Positions 1 to 6,360 of a stretch of 14,713 bases of DNA are shown piece by piece. Numbering within the stretch: the first letter of the stretch is position 1; each line of letters begins with the position of its first letter. The notes beneath the pieces were generated by a model, which worked only from the letters and a program-made list of their open reading frames with translations, was not told where the DNA came from and did not search any database. This DNA is from JBDSKH01 sp050245915. GTDB taxonomy: Bacteria > Actinomycetota > Actinomycetes > Actinomycetales > Microbacteriaceae. The translations under genes and the position numbers were made by a program. The stretch lies in the NCBI GenBank assembly GCA_050245915.1, contig JBFWWZ010000053.1:1-14713 (forward strand), given 5' to 3'.

Positions 1-1230
1 CAGAAGGTGGGGCAGGTCGAGATCCTCGCCCGCGGGCTGCGCGAGGGCCGGGATGCCATCGCGGCGGACCTGGATGCGGCGACGGCGGCCCTGGCAGACC
101 GTCACGCTGCGGCGGGGGTGCGCGACGGCGGCGTGCGGCAGCGGATCGCGGACCTCGACGCCCCCGCCTTCAGCCGGAACGCCTACGAGGCGCGGCGCAC
201 GGCACAGGAGGCCGCGCTGGGTCTCCCGGCGCTGCCGACCACCACGATCGGCTCGTTCCCGCAGACCGGCTCGATCCGTAAGGAGCGGGCGCGGTTCACG
301 AAGGGCGAGATCGACCGGGCCGCCTACGAGGGTTTCCTCGAGCAGGAGATCCGCGACGTCGTCGAACTGCAGGAGCGCATCGGCCTCGACGTGCTGGTGC
401 ACGGCGAGCCGGAGCGCAACGACATGGTGCAGTACTTCGCCGAGCACCTCGACGGGTTCGCGGTGACGCAGAACGGGTGGGTGCAGTCGTACGGGTCCCG
501 CGCGACCCGCCCCAGCATCCTGTGGGGTGATGTCCAACGGCCCGCCCCGATCACGGTGCGCTGGTCGACGTTCACGCAGAGCCTCACCGAGAAGCCGGTG
601 AAGGGCATGCTGACCGGGCCGGTGACGATCCTGGCGTGGTCGTTCGTGCGCGACGATCAGCCGCTCGCTGAGACCGCCAACCAGGTCGCCCTCGCCCTGC
701 GCGACGAGATCGCCGATCTCGAGGCCGCGGGGATCCGCGTGATCCAGGTGGACGAGCCGGCGCTGCGCGAGCTGCTGCCGCTGAAAAAGAAGGACCAGCC
801 GGCGTACCTCGACTGGTCGGTCGACGCGTTCCGTCTGGCGACCTCGGGAGTCGGCGACGCCACCCAGATCCACACGCACCTCTGCTACTCCGAGTTCGGC
901 GTCGTGCTGGATGCCATCGACCGGCTCGACGCGGACGTCACCTCCATCGAGTCGGCGCGCTCGCGCGGCGAGGTGGTGCCGGAGCTGAAGCGCAGCGGGT
1001 TCGGCCGCGGCATCGGGCCCGGCGTGTACGACATCCACTCGCCTCGGGTCCCGAGCGAGGACGAGGTGCAGCAGTTGCTGGAGGCGGCGGTGGCGAACAT
1101 CCCGGAACGGCAGGTGTGGGTGAACCCGGACTGCGGCCTGAAGACCCGCGGCTACGACGAGACGGTGGCCTCGCTCGAGAACATCATCGCCGCCACCCGT
1201 GCCGTGCGGCAGAAGCTCGGCGCGCGCTAG
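1..1230 (+). CDS. metE: Cobalamin-independent methionine synthase MetE, C-terminal part (5' end outside window)
   Basis: The product transfers a methyl group from 5-methyltetrahydropteroyl-polyglutamate to homocysteine, making methionine in the cytoplasm without B12. The frame is open from base 1, so this is the last 409 residues of a protein usually near 760. It covers the linker and the catalytic C-terminal barrel, which opens with the family motif LPTTTIGSFPQT (about 235-270). The zinc and homocysteine site is complete: His at 877-879 and Cys at 883-885 (HLCYS), Glu at 949-951 (SIESARS) and Cys at 1132-1134 (NPDCGLKTR). The barrel also carries DMVQYF, GPVTILAW and QVDEPALRE. The stop is TAG. 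No riboswitch can be judged because the upstream region is absent. No terminator is visible in the 34 bases after the stop. Identification is very secure. Confidence 0.97.
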   Translation, partial: QKVGQVEILARGLREGRDAIAADLDAATAALADRHAAAGVRDGGVRQRIADLDAPAFSRNAYEARRTAQEAALGLPALPTTTIGSFPQTGSIRKERARFTKGEIDRAAYEGFLEQEIRDVVELQERIGLDVLVHGEPERNDMVQYFAEHLDGFAVTQNGWVQSYGSRATRPSILWGDVQRPAPITVRWSTFTQSLTEKPVKGMLTGPVTILAWSFVRDDQPLAETANQVALALRDEIADLEAAGIRVIQVDEPALRELLPLKKKDQPAYLDWSVDAFRLATSGVGDATQIHTHLCYSEFGVVLDAIDRLDADVTSIESARSRGEVVPELKRSGFGRGIGPGVYDIHSPRVPSEDEVQQLLEAAVANIPERQVWVNPDCGLKTRGYDETVASLENIIAATRAVRQKLGAR

Positions 1231-1252
1231 GGAGGCGTTCAGCCGGCCCGCT

Positions 1253-1258
1253 TAGCCT
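1253..1258 (+). promoter_or_regulatory. Candidate -10 element of a leaderless promoter
   Basis: TAGCCT lies 6 nt before the ATG at 1265, so transcription would begin at or next to the start codon. No purine-rich ribosome binding site is adjacent to the ATG (GGAGGC at 1230-1235 is about 29 nt away). No convincing -35 is visible. The same hexamer at the same distance precedes the next gene. Confidence 0.5.
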
Positions 1259-1264
1259 GCCGTC

Positions 1265-1993
1265 ATGAAGCTGGCGGTGAGCGAGGCGGGGGCGGGACCG
1301 CGTACGGCGGTGCTCATCCACGGCATCATGTCCGACTCGCGGGCCTGGCACCGGGTGACCGCCGAGCTGGAGCAGCGCGGGTTCCGCGTGCTCGCCGTCG
1401 ATCTCGCCGGTCACGGCCGCAGCCCGCGCGCACGGCGCTACTCGCCGGGGGCGTGGGCGGATGATGTGGTCGAGACGGTGCAGCCCCTGCTGTCCCGCGC
1501 ACCCGACCTCGTGATGGGGCATTCGCTGGGTGCCTTGGTGGCATCCCTGGTCGCGGACCGGCTCTCGCCCCGCACGACGGTGTACATCGATCCGGCGTTC
1601 GCTTTTCCGCGTGGCCTGCGCGGCGCGGTGCTGAAGCTGCTGTTCGCCGTGTCGCCGCGACCCCGCCGCTCGATCCTGGTGCGGATGAACCCGAAATGGG
1701 ATGCCGCCGACGTCGAGGTCGAGCTCGCGGGTCTGCGCGCCTGGGACCGCCGTACCCTGCTCGGCTTTGCGGACACCCGTCCGCTGGTGCCGCCCGCCTC
1801 CCTGGTGGCGCCGTCGCTGGTGGTGCTCGCGGAGCGCAGTCTGCTCATCACCGCCCCGGTCGCCGCGGCTCTGCGCAGGCTCGGGATGACGGTCGAGACC
1901 GTGCCGGGCACCGGTCACACGGTCTTCCGCGACGATCACGCCCGGTTCGTGCGGGTGCTCGACCGCTGGCTGGATCGCACGCTTCCGGCCTAG
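1265..1993 (+). CDS. Alpha/beta-fold hydrolase
   Basis: This 242-residue protein has the alpha/beta-hydrolase fold. The oxyanion-hole motif LIHG is at 17-20 and the nucleophile elbow GHSLG at 85-89, with Ser87 as nucleophile. The catalytic His is His218 in GTGHTVF. The acid is not the usual Asp: the equivalent stretch reads VVLAERS, which suggests Glu190, although Asp109 in YIDPAF is another option. There is no signal peptide or membrane segment, so it is cytoplasmic. Substrate cannot be predicted; esterases, lipases, haloperoxidases and MenH-like enzymes share this layout. The ATG at 1265 is preferred because the product then begins directly with the first strand and a TAGCCT box lies 6 nt upstream. 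Its TAG stop overlaps the putative -10 box of the next gene. Confidence 0.88.
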   Translation: MKLAVSEAGAGPRTAVLIHGIMSDSRAWHRVTAELEQRGFRVLAVDLAGHGRSPRARRYSPGAWADDVVETVQPLLSRAPDLVMGHSLGALVASLVADRLSPRTTVYIDPAFAFPRGLRGAVLKLLFAVSPRPRRSILVRMNPKWDAADVEVELAGLRAWDRRTLLGFADTRPLVPPASLVAPSLVVLAERSLLITAPVAAALRRLGMTVETVPGTGHTVFRDDHARFVRVLDRWLDRTLPA

Positions 1994-1996
1994 CCT
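1991..1996 (+). promoter_or_regulatory. Candidate leaderless -10 element overlapping an upstream stop codon
   Basis: TAGCCT starts with the TAG stop of the hydrolase gene and lies exactly 6 nt before the ATG at 2003. It is the same hexamer at the same spacing as at 1253-1258. No ribosome binding site precedes this ATG. No clear -35 is visible. Confidence 0.45.
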
Positions 1997-2002
1997 GATC
2001 GC

Positions 2003-2665
2003 ATGAGTTCGCGCGGGCGGGTGCTGCCGGTGATCATCGTCGCCGCCGTGGGCGCCGCGGCGGTCGGTGTCGCGGCCCTGGCGGAGCGCCTCGCAGGCCG
2101 CGTCGTCACGCCGGCGCCGCCGGGAACACCGCAGGTGGCGTCGCGGCTGCCCGTCGCGCTCTGGCCGTCGGACGGCAGCGAGCCGGTGGTCGAGCACAGC
2201 CTCCGCGGCTGGCGGGAGCTCGCGGCCGTGCTGTACCACCGCGACACCGCCGTCGACGACGCGGCCCGCGCACGCGCCGTGGTGATCGCCCAGTTCCCGC
2301 GTCGCGCGCAGGACGCCCGGCGCGAGATCGCGCTCGAGGCGCACGTGCTGCGCGGAGGCTACGACCCCGCCCTGCTCGCCGCCGCCTGGCTGCACCCGCT
2401 GACGCCCGGCATGAGCCTCGACGACCTCGCGGCGTTCGGTATCGGCTCGGTGGCGCTCGATACGCTGCGCGCCTGCGCCCGCATCGACGCCGAGCCGGAG
2501 CTGGAGCACATGTGGCGCCGCGAGTTCGGCGTCGACGTGGTCAGGCCGCAGATCACGCCCGGGATGTTCCGCGACGCACCCGACGACAGGCTCGGGATGC
2601 TGGGGGCGCTGCTGCTGTCCCTCGCGGCCGAGCGCGTCGAGGCGCGCCACCTGCTGGTGACGTAG
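2003..2665 (+). CDS. Membrane-anchored protein with a degenerate RelA/SpoT-like HD domain (function unknown)
   Basis: This 220-residue protein is not assigned to a named family. Residues 7-28 form one hydrophobic Ala/Val-rich segment after a short basic start, so it is probably an N-in membrane anchor or an uncleaved signal. After a Pro-rich linker (about 36-50) comes a helical domain. Residues 109-162 follow the pattern of the (p)ppGpp hydrolase HD domain of RelA/SpoT proteins: a glycine-aspartate turn (GYD, 119-121), an alanine-rich helix ending LLAAAWLHPL (124-133), then MSLDDL and FG (145-146) before another helix. The metal-binding His-Asp pair of that family would fall at 131-132, which here reads His-Pro, and the earlier conserved His is missing, so hydrolase activity is unlikely. 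This relation is an inference by eye. The gene converges on lexA with only 3 nt between the stops. Translation is probably leaderless. Confidence 0.75.
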   Translation: MSSRGRVLPVIIVAAVGAAAVGVAALAERLAGRVVTPAPPGTPQVASRLPVALWPSDGSEPVVEHSLRGWRELAAVLYHRDTAVDDAARARAVVIAQFPRRAQDARREIALEAHVLRGGYDPALLAAAWLHPLTPGMSLDDLAAFGIGSVALDTLRACARIDAEPELEHMWRREFGVDVVRPQITPGMFRDAPDDRLGMLGALLLSLAAERVEARHLLVT

Positions 2666-2668
2666 CGC

Positions 2669-3346
2669 TCAGACGGAGCGCAGGACCGCGACGACCTTGC
2701 CGAGCACCTCGGCGTCGTCGCCGAGGATCGGCTCAAAGGCGGAGTTGCGGGGGAGCAGCCAGGTGTGGCCGTCGCGCTGCCGGAAGACCTTCACGGTGGC
2801 TTCGCCGTCGAGCATCGCCGCGACGATCTCGCCGTTGTCTGCGGTCTTCTGCTGACGCACGACCACCCAGTCGCCGTCGCAGATGGCCGCGTCGATCATC
2901 GATTCGCCGACCACCTTCAGCATGAACAGCTCGCCCTTGCCCACCAGCTGGCGGGGGAGCGGGAACACCTCGTCGACCTGCTGGTCGGCGGTGATCGGGA
3001 TGCCGGCGGCGATGCGGCCGACGAGCGGCACCATCGCCGCGTCCTGCACCTGCGGTGCGTTGTCGACGTTCTCGCCGGATGCGGAGGGCAGCTCGATCAG
3101 CACCTCGAGTGCGCGCGGCCGGTTGGGGTCGCGGCGGAGATAGCCGCTGAGCTCGAGCTGGTTGAGCTGGTGGGTGACGCTGGAGAGCGAGGAGAGCCCG
3201 ACGGCGTCGCCGATCTCGCGCATGCTCGGCGGGTACCCCCGGCTCGACACGGAGCGCTGGATCATCTCGAGGATCGCCAGCTGCTTGTCGCTGAGGCTGG
3301 TGCGCCGGCGGGTGCGCTCGGCGCCGTTGTCGTCGTGGTCGCTCAT
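2669..3346 (-). CDS. lexA: LexA, SOS-response repressor with self-cleaving protease domain
   Basis: LexA represses DNA-damage genes and is inactivated by RecA-stimulated self-cleavage. The 225 residues fit the actinobacterial length. Residues about 16-82 form the winged helix-turn-helix (LSDKQLAILEMI, then YPPSMREIGDAVGLSS). Residues about 105-225 form the S24 peptidase-like latch domain. The cleavage bond is Ala114-Gly115 in GRIAAGIP, and the Ser-Lys dyad is Ser149 (VGESM) and Lys186 (ATVKVF). All key residues are present, so it should be functional. The ATG at 3346 has a GAGAGG-type ribosome binding site about 7 nt upstream. The promoter overlaps an SOS box, which fits autorepression. Divergently placed is a LysM protein gene, the same arrangement as lexA with yneA-, divS- or Rv2719c-type genes in other Gram-positives. 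Confidence 0.98.
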   Translation of the reverse strand: MSDHDDNGAERTRRRTSLSDKQLAILEMIQRSVSSRGYPPSMREIGDAVGLSSLSSVTHQLNQLELSGYLRRDPNRPRALEVLIELPSASGENVDNAPQVQDAAMVPLVGRIAAGIPITADQQVDEVFPLPRQLVGKGELFMLKVVGESMIDAAICDGDWVVVRQQKTADNGEIVAAMLDGEATVKVFRQRDGHTWLLPRNSAFEPILGDDAEVLGKVVAVLRSV

Positions 3347-3399
3347 GCTCGCCTCTCGGAATGTCGGTGGCCGGTGATCGAATCATCCCGACGATCGAA

Positions 3400-3428
3400 A
3401 CTGTATCCACTCCGGGGCCCCGCGGCAA
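3400..3428 (-). promoter_or_regulatory. lexA promoter (predicted)
   Basis: On the minus strand, TTGCCG (3428-3423) and TACAGT (3405-3400) are separated by exactly 17 bp, giving a sigma-70-type promoter with a start near 3393 and a leader of about 47 nt. The -35 hexamer overlaps SOS box 1 (3425-3440), so LexA binding would block RNA polymerase. Confidence 0.55.
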
Positions 3429-3440
3429 ACATCTGTTCGA
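3425..3440. promoter_or_regulatory. SOS box 1 (LexA operator, lexA side)
   Basis: GCAAACATCTGTTCGA matches the Gram-positive/mycobacterial consensus TCGAAC-N4-GTTCGA at 10 of 12 defined positions. One half-site is perfect. It overlaps the predicted lexA -35 element. Confidence 0.75.
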
Positions 3441-3479
3441 GTGTGTCGCGATATCCGGAGCGGAAATGCGGTTCCGGGG

Positions 3480-3495
3480 TTGAACATATGTTCGA
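3480..3495. promoter_or_regulatory. SOS box 2 (LexA operator, strongest match)
   Basis: TTGAACATATGTTCGA matches TCGAAC-N4-GTTCGA at 11 of 12 defined positions, with the typical AT-rich centre. Its first six bases (TTGAAC) also serve as the predicted -35 of the LysM gene. Confidence 0.88.
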
Positions 3496-3508
3496 GCGAA
3501 GGTATGTT
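3480..3508 (+). promoter_or_regulatory. Promoter of the SOS LysM gene (predicted)
   Basis: TTGAAC (3480-3485) and TATGTT (3503-3508) are separated by exactly 17 bp. The start would be near 3515, leaving a leader of about 96 nt before the ATG at 3611. The -35 lies inside SOS box 2 and the -10 inside SOS box 3, so repression by LexA should be tight. Confidence 0.6.
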
Positions 3509-3511
3509 CGG
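3496..3511. promoter_or_regulatory. SOS box 3 (weaker, directly abutting box 2)
   Basis: GCGAAGGTATGTTCGG matches 9 of 12 defined operator positions and begins immediately after box 2. Its centre overlaps the predicted -10 of the LysM promoter. It may bind LexA cooperatively with box 2, or be a chance half-site. Confidence 0.5.
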
Positions 3512-3524
3512 AACACAGGTTCGC
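3509..3524. promoter_or_regulatory. SOS box 4 (weak, overlapping box 3)
   Basis: CGGAACACAGGTTCGC matches 9 of 12 positions, with the GAAC and GTTCG cores intact. It overlaps the last three bases of box 3, so both could not be filled at once on the same face. It is reported because it continues the cluster. Confidence 0.35.
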
Positions 3525-3571
3525 ATCCGCGCCTCCCGGCCGAGGCCGGATGCGCTACCTGTGACCCGCAG

Positions 3572-3598
3572 TTCACTGACAACGCAATTCACTGACAA
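3572..3598. repeat. Direct repeat in the leader of the LysM gene
   Basis: TTCACTGACAA occurs twice, at 3572-3582 and 3588-3598, with a 16-bp period and a 5-nt spacer. The second copy runs into the AAAGGGG ribosome binding site of the LysM gene. The role is unknown; a protein-binding site or a recent small duplication are both possible. Confidence 0.7.
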
Positions 3599-3610
3599 AG
3601 GGGCATCGAG

Positions 3611-3964
3611 ATGACTGCCATCGCATTCGGCGCAGCACCCGCGCCGCGTCTCCGCCCGCGTCTCCGGCTCACGTCGCGGGGGCGCATGGTGTTCGGCACC
3701 CTCGCCGCCCTCCCGGTGATCGCGATCGCGCTGCTCGTCGGGCCGAACGTGATCGGCGCGCAGGCGTCCGCAGACTCCGTGCAGAGCTCGTTCGAGTACG
3801 TCAGCATCGCGCCGGGGCAGTCGCTCTGGCAGCTCGCCGAGCAGGTCGCGCCGCAGGCCGACCCGCGTGAGGTGGTCGCCGACATCCTCACCCTCAACAA
3901 TCTGAGCTCGGGTGACGTGCAGCCGGGCCAGAAGCTGGCGATCCCTGCCCAATACGCCGGCTGA
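3611..3964 (+). CDS. Small membrane-anchored LysM protein, probable SOS cell-division inhibitor (YneA/DivS/Rv2719c-like)
   Basis: The 117-residue product has a basic N-terminus (PRLRPRLRL, 12-20), one hydrophobic segment at about 26-49 that should anchor it with the C-terminus outside, and a single LysM peptidoglycan-binding domain at about 62-114 (YVSIAPGQSLWQLAEQ ... LNNLSSGDVQPGQKLAIP). The ATG at 3611 has AAAGGGG about 9 nt upstream. In Bacillus (YneA), Corynebacterium (DivS) and Mycobacterium (Rv2719c), a small membrane protein divergent from lexA delays division after DNA damage; YneA and Rv2719c carry LysM domains. Position, architecture and the SOS boxes over its promoter support the same role here, but sequence identity to those proteins was not tested. 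It carries no visible catalytic domain. Confidence 0.85.
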   Translation: MTAIAFGAAPAPRLRPRLRLTSRGRMVFGTLAALPVIAIALLVGPNVIGAQASADSVQSSFEYVSIAPGQSLWQLAEQVAPQADPREVVADILTLNNLSSGDVQPGQKLAIPAQYAG

Positions 3965-3974
3965 CGCCAGCCAG

Positions 3975-3980
3975 TAAATT
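3975..3980 (+). promoter_or_regulatory. Candidate leaderless -10 element for hisC
   Basis: TAAATT lies 6 nt before the GTG at 3987. The GGGGA at 3982-3986 abuts the GTG, which is too close to act as a normal ribosome binding site. Initiation on a leaderless transcript therefore fits better. No good -35 is visible. Confidence 0.5.
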
Positions 3981-3986
3981 CGGGGA

Positions 3987-5075
3987 GTGACCTCCCTCGA
4001 CGATCTGCCCCTCCGCGACGACCTGCGCGGGATGAGCCCGTACGGCGCACCGCAGAAGGCGGTGCGTTACGCGCTCAACGTGAACGAGAACACGCACGCC
4101 ATCCCCGAGGTGGTCGCGCAGCACATCGTCGAATCCCTCGCCCGTGCGGTGCTGACCGTGAACCGCTACCCCGACCGCGAGTTCACCGAGCTGCGCGAAT
4201 CCCTCGCCGCCTACCTCGGCCACGGCATCACGGCGGACCAGGTCTGGGCGGCGAACGGCTCGAACGAGATCATCCAGCAGCTGCTGCAGGCGTTCGGGGG
4301 ACCGGGTCGCAGCGTCCTCGGCTTCCCGCCCACATACTCGATGCATTCGATCATCGCCGCCGGCACCGGGACCCGGTGGCTGACGGCGGAACGGGACGCC
4401 GGCTACACCCTCAGCCCCGAGACCGTGGTGGCGGCGATCGAACGCGAGCGGCCCGATCTGGTATTCCTCTGCGCCCCCAACAATCCGACGGGGACGCCGG
4501 TGCCGTTGGAGACGATCGAGGCGGCCTACGCGGCGCACCGCGGCATCCTGTTCGTGGACGAGGCGTATGCCGAGTTCATGCCGGCCGGAACGCCGAGCGC
4601 CCTCACCCTGCTGGAGGGGCGTGAGCGGCTCGTCGTGTCGCGCACGATGAGCAAGGCGTTCGCATTCGCGGGTGCACGGGTGGGCTACCTCGCCGCCGAC
4701 CCGGCCGTCGCCGACGCGATGCGGCTGGTGCGCCTGCCGTACCACCTGTCGACCTTCACGCAGGCCGCCGCGGTCGCCGCGCTCGCTCACGCGCCGGAGA
4801 TGCTGGGGATGGTCGATGAGATCATCGCGCAGCGCGACCGCCTGCTGGCGGAGCTGCCGGTGCTCGGGTACCGCGCCTTCGACAGCCACGCCAACTTCGT
4901 GCTGTTCGACGGGGTGGCGGATCCGGCTGCGACGTTCCGCGCGCTGCTCGAGCGCGACATCCTGATCCGCGACGTCGGGCTCACGGGCGCGCTGCGGGTC
5001 ACCGCGGGCACCGAATCCGAGACGACGGCGTTCCTGACCGCGCTCTCCGACCTGGGGCCGGGCGGTGCCCGGTAG
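3987..5075 (+). CDS. hisC: Histidinol-phosphate aminotransferase HisC
   Basis: HisC converts imidazole acetol phosphate and glutamate to histidinol phosphate. The 362 residues are normal for this class I/II PLP aminotransferase. Visible motifs are NENTHAIP (33-40), NRYPD (59-63), WAANGSNEII (87-96), APNNPTG (163-169), the cofactor Asp191 in FVDEAYAEF, the Schiff-base Lys223 in SRTMSKAFAFAG, RVGYL (231-235) and the substrate-carboxylate Arg337 in LRVTAGT. The GTG start at 3987 is preferred because the family N-terminus (LPLRDDLRGMSPYG) follows at once and TAAATT lies 6 nt upstream. hisB follows after 24 nt, overlapped by a tandem TAGCAT repeat. Some actinobacterial HisC proteins also act on other aromatic keto acids, which sequence alone does not exclude. 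Confidence 0.96.
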   Translation: MTSLDDLPLRDDLRGMSPYGAPQKAVRYALNVNENTHAIPEVVAQHIVESLARAVLTVNRYPDREFTELRESLAAYLGHGITADQVWAANGSNEIIQQLLQAFGGPGRSVLGFPPTYSMHSIIAAGTGTRWLTAERDAGYTLSPETVVAAIERERPDLVFLCAPNNPTGTPVPLETIEAAYAAHRGILFVDEAYAEFMPAGTPSALTLLEGRERLVVSRTMSKAFAFAGARVGYLAADPAVADAMRLVRLPYHLSTFTQAAAVAALAHAPEMLGMVDEIIAQRDRLLAELPVLGYRAFDSHANFVLFDGVADPAATFRALLERDILIRDVGLTGALRVTAGTESETTAFLTALSDLGPGGAR

Positions 5076-5098
5076 CATGCGCCCGATAGCATGGGCGG
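5071..5098. repeat. Imperfect 14-bp tandem repeat at the hisC-hisB junction
   Basis: Two 14-nt units, each containing TAGCATG (5073-5079 and 5087-5093), lie back to back. The first holds the TAG stop of hisC. The second supplies the putative -10 box for hisB. Each unit also creates an ATG. Confidence 0.6.
5087..5092 (+). promoter_or_regulatory. Candidate internal his promoter (-10) and start-site decider for hisB
   Basis: TAGCAT ends 7 nt before the ATG at 5100. It overlaps the earlier in-frame ATG at 5091, so a transcript from here would exclude that ATG and begin at or near 5100. Confidence 0.45.
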
Positions 5099-5099
5099 C

Positions 5100-5699
5100 A
5101 TGAGCCGCACCGCCACGTTGAGTCGCAAGACCAGCGAATCGAGCATCGAGCTGACCCTCGACCTCGACGGCACCGGAGCCTCGACGATCGCGACCACCGT
5201 GCCGTTCTTCGACCACCTGCTGACGGCGCTCTCCAAGCATTCGCTCATCGACCTGACGGTGACGGCCTCGGGTGACACCGACATCGATGTGCACCACACG
5301 GTGGAGGACACCGCGATCGTGTTCGGCCAGGCGCTGAAGCAGGCGCTCGGCGACAAGTCGGGCATCGGACGCTACGGCGACGCCGTCGTCCCCCTCGATG
5401 AGGCGCTCGTGCAGGCGGTCGTCGACGTGTCCGGGCGTCCGTACCTGGTGCATTCGGGGGAGCCGGCCGGCTACGCCCACCACCTCATCGGCGGGCATTT
5501 CACCGGGTCGCTGGTGCGGCACGTGTTCGAGTCGATCGCGTTCAACGCGGGCATCACCGTGCACATCACGGTGCTCGCCGGGCGCGACCCGCACCACATC
5601 GCGGAGGCGGAGTTCAAGGCGTTCGCCCGCGCACTGCGGCGGGCCGTCGAGCCCGACCCGCGAGTGTCCGGCGTGCCATCGACGAAGGGCGCGCTGTAG
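5100..5699 (+). CDS. hisB: Imidazoleglycerol-phosphate dehydratase HisB
   Basis: HisB removes water from imidazole glycerol phosphate to give imidazole acetol phosphate. It is the monofunctional dehydratase (199 residues) without the phosphatase domain of enterobacterial HisB. The two metal-binding HHxxE motifs, one per half of the internally duplicated fold, are at 65-69 (HHTVE) and 165-169 (HHIAE). FFDHLL (36-41), RHVFES (140-145) and the C-terminal VPSTKGAL are family signatures. I chose the ATG at 5100 over an in-frame ATG at 5091: the family begins MSRTA and the putative -10 box overlaps 5091. hisH starts 2 nt after the stop, so the two are co-transcribed. The two dimanganese ligand sets are complete, so activity is expected. 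Confidence 0.96.
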   Translation: MSRTATLSRKTSESSIELTLDLDGTGASTIATTVPFFDHLLTALSKHSLIDLTVTASGDTDIDVHHTVEDTAIVFGQALKQALGDKSGIGRYGDAVVPLDEALVQAVVDVSGRPYLVHSGEPAGYAHHLIGGHFTGSLVRHVFESIAFNAGITVHITVLAGRDPHHIAEAEFKAFARALRRAVEPDPRVSGVPSTKGAL

Positions 5700-5701
5700 C
5701 C

Positions 5702-6337
5702 GTGGCTTCCACCCCCGCCGTGGTCGTCCTCGACTACGGCTCCGGCAACGTGCATTCGGCGGTCAAGGCGCTCGAGGCCGCCGGCGCCCGGGTCGAACTG
5801 ACCGCCGACCGTGAGCGGGTCGCCACTGCCGACGGTCTCGTGGTGCCCGGCGTGGGTGCGTTCGCGGCCGTGATGACGGGCCTGGATGCGGTGCGCGGCG
5901 GCGAGCTCATCGGCCGGCGGCTGGCGGGCGGGCGTCCGGTTCTCGGCATCTGCGTCGGCATGCAGGTGCTCTTCGACCGGGGGATCGAACGCGGCGTCGA
6001 CACCGAGGGTCTCGGCGAATGGCCGGGCGTGGTGGAGGAGCTGCGCGCTCCCGTGCTGCCGCACATCGGCTGGAACACGATCGATGCCCCCGGCGACTCG
6101 GTGCTGTTCGAGGGCCTTCACGATGAGCGGTTCTACTTCGTCCACTCGTATGCGGCACGCGAGTGGACGCTCGAGGGCATGGGCGCGCTCGCCACGCCGA
6201 AGGTGACCTGGGCCGAACACGGGGAGCGTTTCGTCGCGGCCGCCGAGAACGGGCCGCTGTCGGCGACCCAGTTCCACCCCGAGAAATCCGGCGAGGCGGG
6301 TATCGCCCTCCTCCGCAACTGGCTTCGCACCCTCTGA
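5702..6337 (+). CDS. hisH: Imidazole glycerol phosphate synthase, glutaminase subunit HisH
   Basis: HisH hydrolyses glutamine and passes ammonia to HisF, which closes the imidazole ring. The 211 residues form a class I glutamine amidotransferase. The triad is Cys84 in LGICVGMQ, His192 and Glu194 in QFHPEKSG. The oxyanion-strand motif PGVG is at 49-52. HIGWNTI (121-127) and FYFVHSY (144-150) are typical of HisH. The GTG at 5702 is preferred because VVVLDYGSGN follows directly and GAAGGG (5686-5691) is upstream at about 10 nt. Its partner gene hisF is not in the window; only the region up to the SseB gene is filled, so hisF must lie elsewhere if the pathway is complete. Confidence 0.96.
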   Translation: MASTPAVVVLDYGSGNVHSAVKALEAAGARVELTADRERVATADGLVVPGVGAFAAVMTGLDAVRGGELIGRRLAGGRPVLGICVGMQVLFDRGIERGVDTEGLGEWPGVVEELRAPVLPHIGWNTIDAPGDSVLFEGLHDERFYFVHSYAAREWTLEGMGALATPKVTWAEHGERFVAAAENGPLSATQFHPEKSGEAGIALLRNWLRTL

Positions 6338-6345
6338 ACCCGGCG

Positions 6346-6351
6346 TACGAT
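6346..6351 (+). promoter_or_regulatory. Weak candidate -10 element before priA
   Basis: TACGAT ends 9 nt before the GTG at 6361. The spacing is longer than at the other starts, so a start would fall a few nucleotides upstream of the GTG. This is the weakest of the TANNNT matches. Confidence 0.25.
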
Positions 6352-6360
6352 CGACTTCTT

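Noticed and set aside
1184..2650. 488-codon minus-strand open frame antisense to the hydrolase and the HD-like protein
   Set aside because: Codon pattern and residues (Arg/His/Gln-rich) are typical of a reverse-complement shadow in high-GC DNA; the plus-strand genes have recognisable domains or a coherent fold.
3376..3399. GATCGAA direct repeat in the lexA leader
   Set aside because: Seven bases only, 17 bp apart, with common GATC and CGA content; no supporting signal.
3959..3972. Short stem GGCTG/CAGCC at the end of the LysM gene
   Set aside because: Only 5 bp, overlaps the stop codon and is followed by AGTAAATT, not a T run; not a convincing terminator.
3894..5597. 567-codon minus-strand open frame antisense to hisC and hisB
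   Set aside because: Shadow of clearly identified his genes, with low-complexity Arg/Gly/His content.
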